From an uncultured Bacilli bacterium (GTDB lineage Bacteria; Bacillota_I; Bacilli_A; RF39; UBA660): a stretch of DNA of 5,151 bases. Position numbers and translations under genes: made by a program. A model generated the notes under the pieces. That model was given only the letters and a program-made list of their open reading frames with translations. It did no database searches and had not been told where the DNA came from. The stretch is from contig CANQYR010000069.1 of NCBI GenBank assembly GCA_947628125.1, positions 1-5,151 on the forward strand, written 5' to 3'. This document shows, piece by piece, positions 1-5,151 of this stretch (its first letter is position 1; each line of letters begins with the position of its first letter).

Positions 1-169
1 TACACCATTTACACCAAATACAACATCAAATAGCACGTATAGGGCAGTAAAGAAAGGGTGTATCAAACACAATAGGGCAGCAAATCATTTGGGGTAGTAC
101 AATGAATACCACTTTAGTAACCCAATAACCGAGATGTCTTTTCCGTTCCATTAATGAAAAATAAAAATT

Positions 170-197
170 TATAAGTGCAAAACTTATATTTTTTTTT
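170..197 (+). terminator. Weak intrinsic terminator of an upstream transcript
   Basis: A perfect 7-bp inverted repeat (TATAAGT at 170-176, ACTTATA at 182-188) closes a GCAAA loop and runs straight into nine T residues (189-197). That is the shape of a Rho-independent terminator. The stem has only one G-C pair, so it is weak. It would end a transcript entering from left of the window, before the promoter of the carrier gene. It could instead be a chance hairpin in A+T-rich DNA. Confidence 0.5.
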
Positions 198-209
198 GCC
201 AAAAAAAAC

Positions 210-251
210 TTTTAATTCCCCTTTAGGTGCGCTATAATTAAGGAAAGGAGG
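210..251 (+). promoter_or_regulatory. Promoter and ribosome binding site of the carrier gene
   Basis: A perfect TATAAT lies at 233-238. A weak -35 candidate, TTTTAA, lies at 210-215 with the ideal 17-base spacer. A strong Shine-Dalgarno sequence, AAAGGAGG (244-251), sits six bases before the ATG at 258. If this -10 is used, transcription would start near 244-246 and the mRNA leader would be only about a dozen bases, starting almost at the Shine-Dalgarno itself. The TATAAT and the Shine-Dalgarno are well supported; the -35 is poor. Confidence 0.55.
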
Positions 252-257
252 AAAAAA

Positions 258-1700
258 ATGAAAAAAATTTTAAAAGAACATGATTTAGCCAAGCTTATAA
301 TTGGGATGCTATTATTTGTTGTTGTTCTAACTTGGATTATTCCTAATGGCAGCTTTACAAGCGCGACTAGTTTTACCAGTGGAACATACCAAAGAATCGG
401 CTTAGTTCACATTGTTTATGCTTTATCATACGCAGTCCAAAATTTTTCTATTCAAATTGTATTTTTACTATTTGTTGGTGTTTTCTACGGCGTATTAATC
501 CATAGCGATGGTTATAAAAAACTAATTCAAAAGCTAGCTAAATTTGGTAAAGGAAAAGAAATTGGGTTTTCTATTGTAATATCTGTTTTAGTAGCGGTTT
601 TAACATCAATACTAACAAATAGCTATATTTTAATTATGTTCATGCCATTCTTAATTCATGTTTTAAGAAAAATGAATATGAGTAAATTAAGTACTTTTGT
701 TACAACCTTTGGTGCTATGCTAGTTGGTGTTTTAGCACCTACTTATGGAACAGAAGGAGCGCTTTCCTTAATCAATTATCTTGGTTATGGAGGATCAACT
801 GTAACTTTAGAAACTGAATTACTAATCCGCTTTGGCATTTTATTCTTAGCGATTTTGCTTTATACTTTCTTCCATGTTCAATTTTTAAAGAAGAACAAGA
901 AAAAAGATGAAGCCAAAGATGATGACTTCATGGTCTTAGAAGAAGCCAAGAATAAAAAAGCTAAAATTTGGCCAATCGCGTTAGTCATGATTATTTTGTT
1001 TGTATTAATGGTTTTAGGATTTGTTGATTGGTATACGAATTTTAAAATAGAAATATTTGAAAATTTTCATGAATGGTTTATGGGCCTAGCTATTGGCGAT
1101 TTTAAAATTTTTGATGCTATAGCTGGTACAACTCTAGATCAAATGGGTTATGAACTAACAACAGCATTTGGAAAGTGGTATTTATTTACTTATACAATAT
1201 TTATTGCCCTTGCTACCATCTTAGTTACTATATTTAGCAAAATTAAATTAAATGATATGCTAAAATATATTGGCGAAGGATTTAAAGTTGTTATTAAACC
1301 AGTAGTCTTAATGACGCTTGCTTATACAGTATTTGTCTTTATCTATTGGTCACCAATCGTACCAACAATCATTAATACTTTTGGTACAACATTTAATCCA
1401 ATAATCGCGACAGTTCAAGCCTTAATAGGTAGTATCTTTAACTCTGATTTAGGTTATTTAGGATATTCTATCTATGCCTTTATTGGTGGCTTTACTGGTA
1501 AAGAAGGCGACATAATTTATTTGATTTACTCAACAATTTATGGCTTAACAATGTTCTTTACTCCAGTTAGTATGTTCTTGATTTTTGGTTTATCTTACTT
1601 AGATATTCCATATAAAAAATGGATGTCATACATTTGGAAGTTCATTGTGGCAATGTTAATAATCTTAGTTCTCATATTTGCATTATTAGCATATGTATAA
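258..1700 (+). CDS. Polytopic membrane carrier, YfcC/DcuC-like (ion-transporter superfamily)
   Basis: This encodes an integral cytoplasmic-membrane protein of 480 residues, probably a secondary carrier for a small organic anion or amino-acid-like substrate. The substrate cannot be read from the sequence. Hydrophobic segments lie near residues 12-29, 63-82, 102-136, 145-165, 187-208, 237-257, 305-326, 343-364, 380-412, 418-448 and 456-479. A highly charged loop (about 209-236, Lys/Asp/Glu-rich) splits the protein into two halves, as in two-repeat carriers. The N-terminal pattern recalls YfcC/DcuC and AbgT-type carriers: a first helix ending in WIIPNGSF, then RIGL, then a helix with FVGVFYGVLIHSDGYKKLI. 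The family call rests on remembered patterns, not a search. The start is fixed by the AAAGGAGG six bases upstream. Its own promoter and a terminator just past the stop suggest a single-gene unit. Ile is mostly ATT/ATC here, unlike the genes downstream. Confidence 0.6.
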   Translation: MKKILKEHDLAKLIIGMLLFVVVLTWIIPNGSFTSATSFTSGTYQRIGLVHIVYALSYAVQNFSIQIVFLLFVGVFYGVLIHSDGYKKLIQKLAKFGKGKEIGFSIVISVLVAVLTSILTNSYILIMFMPFLIHVLRKMNMSKLSTFVTTFGAMLVGVLAPTYGTEGALSLINYLGYGGSTVTLETELLIRFGILFLAILLYTFFHVQFLKKNKKKDEAKDDDFMVLEEAKNKKAKIWPIALVMIILFVLMVLGFVDWYTNFKIEIFENFHEWFMGLAIGDFKIFDAIAGTTLDQMGYELTTAFGKWYLFTYTIFIALATILVTIFSKIKLNDMLKYIGEGFKVVIKPVVLMTLAYTVFVFIYWSPIVPTIINTFGTTFNPIIATVQALIGSIFNSDLGYLGYSIYAFIGGFTGKEGDIIYLIYSTIYGLTMFFTPVSMFLIFGLSYLDIPYKKWMSYIWKFIVAMLIILVLIFALLAYV

Positions 1701-1705
1701 AAATT

Positions 1706-1736
1706 AAGTTTTCCTTAAAAAGGAAAGCTTTTTTTT
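1706..1736 (+). terminator. Intrinsic terminator after the carrier gene
   Basis: An 11-bp stem pairs AAGTTTTCCTT (1706-1716) with AAGGAAAGCTT (1720-1730), with one G-T wobble and a 3-base A loop. In practice the innermost A-T pairs may open to give a larger loop. The right arm merges into a run of eight T residues (1729-1736). It starts five bases after the stop codon, so it should end the carrier transcript and separate it from the surface-protein array. The stem followed by a T-run runs 5'->3' on the plus strand. Confidence 0.85.
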
Positions 1737-1764
1737 ATGCTTAAATAGACATAATTCATCTATA

Positions 1765-1796
1765 TTGCCATGCTTAAAAAACGATTGTTGTATACT
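1765..1796 (+). promoter_or_regulatory. Possible promoter of the surface-protein array
   Basis: TATACT at 1791-1796 is one base off the -10 consensus. TTGCCA at 1765-1770 resembles a -35 box, but the spacer is 20 bases, which is longer than normal. No better pair is visible between the terminator at 1736 and the start codon at 1878, and a promoter is needed here because the terminator precedes it. If the -10 is right, the mRNA leader would be about 75 bases. This is a candidate only. Confidence 0.35.
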
Positions 1797-1822
1797 TTAG
1801 TGTAGTACATCATAGAGGATAG

Positions 1823-1843
1823 TTAGGTATGAAACTAACCTAA
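1823..1843 (+). other. Small leader hairpin with a four-codon open frame
   Basis: TTAGGT (1823-1828) and ACCTAA (1838-1843) can pair around a 9-base loop. An alternative pairing of GTTAG with CTAAC is also possible. There is no T-run, so it is not a terminator. A four-codon frame (M-K-L-T, 1829-1843) lies in the loop and right arm, after a GAGG at 1815-1818. A second tiny frame (14 codons counting its stop, 1844-1885) follows directly and overlaps the start of the next gene. Any regulatory role is speculative. Confidence 0.2.
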
Positions 1844-1877
1844 ATGAGCATTCTAATAGAAGAAAGTGTGGTAAAAG

Positions 1878-3452
1878 ATGAATAAGAAAAAGAAAATAAT
1901 AATAGGTATAATAGTTTTAGTATCAATAATAGTAATAACACTAGGAGTAACCTATGCTTATTGGCAATTTATAAGAAAACAAGAAGGGGAAAATGTTGTA
2001 AAGTCAGCTTGTTTAGATATATCAATTAGTGATGAGGCAAATCAGATAAGTTTACAAAAAGCTATGCCTATAAGTGATGTTGAAGCAACCCAATTAAAAC
2101 CATTTACTTTTACAGTAACAAATAATTGTCAAAGTAGTACCAATTATTCCATAAGATTGGAAAGTTTAGAAAAAACCACATTAGATAGTAAGCATGTAAA
2201 AACAATGCTAAATGAAGTAAATAAACCAGGAAAACCAAAGATATATGGTGATTATGAAGAAATAGGAACAACAATAGCAAAAGCAAAAGAGTCAAGAATA
2301 TTAGAAGAAGGAACATTAACAGGAGGAGAAAGTAAAAAATATGAATTAAGACTATGGTTAGATGCAAACGCTGAAGAAGATGCTATGAACAAAAGCTTTC
2401 AATCTAAGATAGTAGTAAATAGTTATATAGGAGTATTACCAAACAATCCATTAGCGGTTGATTATTTAGAAGAGTTACAAGCAGAAAGACCAGAAGAACT
2501 AGCATATGATGATACAGGTGATGCTAATTTAAGGTTTATCGGAGCCACACCAAAAAATTATGTGTTATTTAATTGTGAACAAGATGTTGAACCAAGTAAG
2601 GAAACTTGTGAGACATGGCGAATTATAGGGGCTATGAACAATATAATCGAAGTAAGTGAAGATGGATTACAAACTGAAACAACAGGTTCACATTTAAAAA
2701 TAATAAGAGACAAATTTGATACAAATTATTCGTGGGATAGTTCAGCATCAGGAGTAAATGAAGGTTATGGAGTAAATGAGTGGAGCCAGGCAGCTTTAGA
2801 AAAAGTGTTAAATAATGAATATTTAAATAGACGTACTGGATCAAACTTATGTTATAAAAATTATAATAATACTACAGAAACATGTCCTGATTGGCCAAAT
2901 ATCGGAATAAGAGAGTCATCAAGGAATATGATAGCAAGTGTAAAGTGGAATACAGGAACAATGTCAGTAGCATATAATAACAATGAAAATTTACTAACAG
3001 CAAAATATATGTATGAAGCAGAGCAAAGTGATCATAATGGAAAAGAACAATGTAGTGGCGGGTATTATTGCAATGATGCTGTAGAAAGAACAACAACCTG
3101 GACAGGAAAAGTAGGTTTAATGTATCCCTCAGATTATGGGTATGCGGTAGGAACAGAAGTAAGAGAAACATGTTTAGGAAAATCAATGTATACATATGAT
3201 AAGGATAATTGTAAGACAAATGATTGGTTATATGATCTAAGTAATAAACAATGGACCATAACACCGGCGTCTTATTCGATTAATGCTGAAAGTGTGTTCT
3301 ATGTCGACTCAAGCGGGTATGTGGGTTGCAATGCTTCTCTCAATGCTTATGCCGTGCGTCCAACTGTTTACCTAAAAAGTGATGTTGAAATAGTTCAAAA
3401 TAATGATGATGATTATGGCTCAATAGATAACCCATTTGTTCTAGAAATGTAG
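1878..3452 (+). CDS. Secreted surface protein: SipW-type signal, TasA-like domain, C-lectin-like variable domain
   Basis: This is a 524-residue exported protein of no known function. Residues 1-30 are a Lys-rich start, a hydrophobic helix and GVTYAYWQ, the pattern of signal peptides cut by the SipW peptidase. Residues 31 to about 185 resemble the TasA/camelysin beta domain (LKPFTFTVTNN, then C84; C45 earlier). After a short linker, residues 208-524 form a domain with WRIIG (247-251), LMYPSDYGYAVG (414-425), QWTITP (458-463) and AVRPTVYLKS (492-501), the layout of DUF6273-like C-type-lectin/FGE folds. Cysteines fall in close pairs (233/244, 325/336, 392/398, 432/445), as expected for extracellular disulfides, plus an odd C484. 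Residues 464-490 look like a hypervariable patch, annotated separately. The start is fixed: an in-frame TAA sits one codon upstream of the ATG. The ribosome site is poor (AGAAAG at 1861-1866). It heads a tandem array; the next paralogue begins eight bases after its stop. A pilus-like, adhesin or ligand-display role is inference. Confidence 0.8.
   Translation: MNKKKKIIIGIIVLVSIIVITLGVTYAYWQFIRKQEGENVVKSACLDISISDEANQISLQKAMPISDVEATQLKPFTFTVTNNCQSSTNYSIRLESLEKTTLDSKHVKTMLNEVNKPGKPKIYGDYEEIGTTIAKAKESRILEEGTLTGGESKKYELRLWLDANAEEDAMNKSFQSKIVVNSYIGVLPNNPLAVDYLEELQAERPEELAYDDTGDANLRFIGATPKNYVLFNCEQDVEPSKETCETWRIIGAMNNIIEVSEDGLQTETTGSHLKIIRDKFDTNYSWDSSASGVNEGYGVNEWSQAALEKVLNNEYLNRRTGSNLCYKNYNNTTETCPDWPNIGIRESSRNMIASVKWNTGTMSVAYNNNENLLTAKYMYEAEQSDHNGKEQCSGGYYCNDAVERTTTWTGKVGLMYPSDYGYAVGTEVRETCLGKSMYTYDKDNCKTNDWLYDLSNKQWTITPASYSINAESVFYVDSSGYVGCNASLNAYAVRPTVYLKSDVEIVQNNDDDYGSIDNPFVLEM
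3264..3371 (+). other. Candidate DGR-type variable region of the first array protein
   Basis: The block codes for residues 463-498, just before the conserved RPTVYLKS end of the C-lectin-like domain, which is where DGR target proteins carry their variable region. By hand count it is 51/108 GC (47%), against 40/108 for the matching block of the next gene. It holds seven CpGs. Of its 28 codons for residues 464-491, 21 end in C or T, as expected if AAY codons of a template were randomised at adenines. Aligned with the paralogue, only V473, G480 and V482 are kept in the 23-residue core; both valines are GTG in both genes, codons with no adenine to mutate. The 3' flank TATGCCGTGCGTCC would be the fixed edge of the repeat. 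No template repeat or reverse transcriptase is in the window, so the mechanism is unproven. Confidence 0.5.
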
Positions 3453-3460
3453 GTGTAGAA

Positions 3461-5098
3461 ATGAAAAATAAGAAAAAAGACATATTAATAATAACAGCAA
3501 TATTATTAGTAGTAATAACTTTAGGAATAACCTATGCCTTTTGGCAAGTAAAATTCGATCAAGAAAAGGAAAATGTAGTAACAATAAGTTGCTTAAAAGT
3601 AACGATGGAAGATGAAGATAGCCCGATAGATTTAGAAAAAGCTCATCCTATAAGTGATCAAGAGGGTTTATCTTTAAAACCTTTTACGTTTACATTAACA
3701 AATGAATGTGATAGTTATGCAAGTTATGTAGTAAACTTTGAAATATTAAATACAAGTACATTAAATAGTGAATATGTAAAAGTAGCTTTAAATGATAAAA
3801 TATTAGGAACATTAGGAAGTTTAACAGAAGCAGAACCAACAATCAAGGATGAAGGAGAAACATCAAATGAAGCTTACAAATTAAAAGAAGGTTATTTAGA
3901 TAAAAATGAAAGTGTTGATTTTAATTTAAGATTATGGATGGATGGAGCTGTTGAAGATGGCAATGCCACATCAGGAAAAATATTTGAAGGCAAAATAACA
4001 ATAACTCCAACTTATGAAGAAGAAATACCAAGTAAAGCCGATATGATATGTGAAGAATATGGCGAAGATAATGCAAGTTGTAAATTAATGAGGAAAGCCG
4101 AAAGTGATCCAACTAATTTAGCCTATGATGATACCAAAGATAAAAACTTAAGATATATAGGAGCCACACCATATAATTATGTGTATTTTAATTGTGAAGA
4201 AGGAAAAGCGGCAAGCAAAGATACGTGTGAGACCTGGCGGATCATCGGAGTTATGAATAATGTAACTGAAGTAAGTGAAGATGGTCAAAACAGAGGAACA
4301 AAAGGAACACATATAAAAATAATAAGAGATAGATTTGACACATTGCTATCATGGGATAGTTCATCATCAGGAGTAAATAAAGGTTATGGAGTGAATGAAT
4401 GGAGCCAAGCAGCCATAGAGAAAGTGTTAAATGATGAATACTTAAATAGACGTACCGGATCAAATTTATGTTATAGGGGCTATGGTTATCGTCGAGAAAC
4501 ATGTCCAGATTGGGCAAATATAGGACTAAGAGAGTACTCAAGGAATATGATAGCCAATATTAAATGGAATACTGGGACCTTTAGTGAAGAGTGGGAATAT
4601 GATTTTTATAATAACGATGAAATATTTAACACTAAAGTTGCATATGAAGCGGAGCGAAGTAATCATAATGGAAAAGAGTGGTGTAAAAGTACTACTGTAA
4701 AAGAAGAATGTAATGATGAAGTAGATAGAACAACTATATGGACAGGAAAAGTAGGCTTAATGTACCCAAGTGATTATGGATATGCTGTCGGAGGTGATGC
4801 AAGACAGGCATGTTTAGGAAAATCAATGGATAAATATAATAGTGATAATTGCAACGAAAATGATTGGTTGTACATTTTCAATATTTCTCAATGGACAATG
4901 ACCCCGTTATCTTATTCAACGCGTGGTAACTATGTGTCAAATATAACTTTAGATGGAAGAGTGGAGGGCTATTATGCTATAAGTACTTATGCTATCCGTC
5001 CAACCTTATATTTAAAAAGTAACGTCAAAATAGCAAATAGAGATTATTCTGATTATGGAAGTAGTACCCATCCATATGAACTAGAGTATGAAGGATAA
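3461..5098 (+). CDS. Second tandem paralogue: SipW-type signal, TasA-like domain, C-lectin-like domain
   Basis: This is a 545-residue exported protein with the same architecture as the gene before it. Residues 1-29 form a Lys-rich, hydrophobic signal ending in GITYAFWQ. Residues 30 to about 185 form the TasA/camelysin-like domain (C44, C83, LKPFTFTLTN). A linker carries an extra cysteine pair (C197, C207) absent from the first paralogue. Residues 220-545 form the C-lectin/DUF6273-like domain (WRIIG 259-263, LMYPSDYGYAVG 433-444, QWTMTP 477-482, AIRPTLYLKS 511-520). All twelve cysteines fall into six close pairs, four of them shared with the C-terminal domain of the first protein. The gene starts eight bases after the previous stop. 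AGGTG at 3451-3455, overlapping that stop, gives a five-base spacing to the ATG, which suggests coupled translation. Almost every early Ile codon is ATA. Function unknown; surface display or adhesion is inferred from the architecture. Confidence 0.8.
   Translation: MKNKKKDILIITAILLVVITLGITYAFWQVKFDQEKENVVTISCLKVTMEDEDSPIDLEKAHPISDQEGLSLKPFTFTLTNECDSYASYVVNFEILNTSTLNSEYVKVALNDKILGTLGSLTEAEPTIKDEGETSNEAYKLKEGYLDKNESVDFNLRLWMDGAVEDGNATSGKIFEGKITITPTYEEEIPSKADMICEEYGEDNASCKLMRKAESDPTNLAYDDTKDKNLRYIGATPYNYVYFNCEEGKAASKDTCETWRIIGVMNNVTEVSEDGQNRGTKGTHIKIIRDRFDTLLSWDSSSSGVNKGYGVNEWSQAAIEKVLNDEYLNRRTGSNLCYRGYGYRRETCPDWANIGLREYSRNMIANIKWNTGTFSEEWEYDFYNNDEIFNTKVAYEAERSNHNGKEWCKSTTVKEECNDEVDRTTIWTGKVGLMYPSDYGYAVGGDARQACLGKSMDKYNSDNCNENDWLYIFNISQWTMTPLSYSTRGNYVSNITLDGRVEGYYAISTYAIRPTLYLKSNVKIANRDYSDYGSSTHPYELEYEG
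4904..5011 (+). other. Divergent counterpart of the variable region in the second paralogue
   Basis: The block codes for residues 482-517 and aligns without gaps to the candidate variable region of the first array gene. Only 11 of 34 residues match between the flanks, against 40 of 57 in the stretch just upstream. Its codons look more like the rest of the gene: 37% GC, with ATA, TTA, AGA and GAG present, and 16 of 28 ending in C or T. It could be an old variable region no longer refreshed, a target of a different template, or a fast-evolving surface that never met a retroelement. Confidence 0.35.
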
Positions 5099-5109
5099 GT
5101 GATAATAAA

Positions 5110-5151
5110 ATGGAAAAGAAAGATAAAAAATTAATATTAAGTATATTAATA
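5110..5151 (+). CDS. Start of a third array gene (partial, signal peptide only)
   Basis: Fourteen codons run to the window edge and read MEKKDKKLILSILI: a charged Lys-rich start followed by the beginning of a hydrophobic segment. This is the same layout and the same ATA/TTA-rich coding as the first codons of the two complete paralogues. It begins eleven bases after the previous stop. AAGTG at 5097-5101, overlapping that stop, is a weak Shine-Dalgarno match eight bases before the ATG, comparable to the AGGTG used by the second paralogue. It is most likely another member of the same SipW-signal surface-protein array, but only its first residues are visible. Confidence 0.6.
   Translation, partial: MEKKDKKLILSILI

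Larger units (their letters stand above)
2499..5095 (+). repeat. Tandem duplication of the C-terminal domain coding region
   Basis: Positions 2499-3449 and 4118-5095 are diverged direct copies. Long stretches match nearly base for base, for example around GGAGTAAAT.AAGGTTATGG (2751 and 4369) and AAATAGACGTAC (2824 and 4443). The signal-peptide and TasA-like halves (1878-2430 and 3461-4015) are also related but more diverged. The copies are close enough for recombination or gene conversion between them. Confidence 0.75.

Noticed and set aside
39..84. ATAGGGCAG repeated at 39-47 and 72-80, 33 bases apart, with loosely similar bases following each copy.
   Set aside because: Two short copies are not enough to call a repeat array or CRISPR, and the similarity after the shared nine bases is weak.
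2..97. An open frame entering from the left edge and ending at TAG (95-97), possibly the tail of an upstream gene.
   Set aside because: It is only 31 codons, all of unusual composition (AGG Arg, His, Asn), and a similarly short open frame exists on the opposite strand. Nothing recognisable is encoded, so it was not annotated.
1..120. A template repeat for the variable region at 3264-3371.
   Set aside because: Both strands of this non-coding stretch were compared by eye with the variable block; it lacks the fixed 3' motif TATGCCGTGCGTCC and shows no adenine-biased match.
2110..2367. A Leu-rich open frame on the minus strand inside the first array gene (similar ones at 2632-2844, 2872-3264, 3921-4112 and 4251-4541).
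   Set aside because: These are antisense shadows of A-rich coding sequence: Leu/His/Tyr-rich translations, no ribosome sites, and recurrence at matching places in both paralogues.
5099..5109. GTG at 5099 as the start of the third array gene.
   Set aside because: That frame closes at a TAA within about a dozen codons, while the ATG at 5110 opens a signal-peptide-like sequence that runs to the window edge.

Overview
The window looks like a low-GC Gram-positive chromosome segment, most like an uncultured gut Bacillota/Bacilli lineage. This rests on A+T-rich coding sequence, strong AAGGAGG-type ribosome binding, short U-tailed terminators, and surface proteins with SipW-type signal peptides. TGG encodes Trp throughout and the long frames end on TAA or TAG, so nothing points to a UGA-recoded mollicute. 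The lineage is an inference from style, not from a marker gene.

Layout: positions 1-257 hold no convincing gene. They contain a weak U-tailed hairpin (170-197) and a promoter plus a strong ribosome binding site that open the first gene. Positions 258-1700 encode a 480-residue polytopic membrane protein, best read as a YfcC/DcuC-like carrier of the ion-transporter superfamily. A clear intrinsic terminator (1706-1736) closes that unit. A leader of about 140 bases (1737-1877), with a possible promoter and a small hairpin, precedes a tandem array on the same strand. The array has two full-length paralogues (1878-3452 and 3461-5098) and the first 14 codons of a further gene starting at 5110, whose N-terminus looks like another signal peptide. 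The genes are 8 and 11 bases apart, so they probably form one transcript.

The two complete array proteins share one architecture: a SipW-type signal peptide, a TasA/camelysin-like beta domain, and a C-terminal domain rich in cysteine pairs that resembles the C-type-lectin/FGE-like (DUF6273-like) fold. They are closely similar over most of the C-terminal domain (40 of 57 residues identical just before the variable block), but identity falls to 11 of 34 in one block near the C-terminus, and to 3 of 23 in its core. The flanking WT.TP and A(V/I)RPT(V/L)YLKS motifs stay fixed. In the first paralogue this block also has a different base composition (about 47% GC by hand count), seven CpGs and a strong excess of codons ending in C or T. 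Position, fold and base pattern are those expected of the variable region of a diversity-generating retroelement (DGR) target. No reverse transcriptase or template repeat lies in the window, so a DGR link is an inference, and any retroelement would have to act from elsewhere in the genome.

Taken together, the array looks like a set of secreted or wall-exposed display proteins with a hypervariable binding face. The upstream carrier gene is probably an unrelated neighbour, since a terminator separates it from the array.
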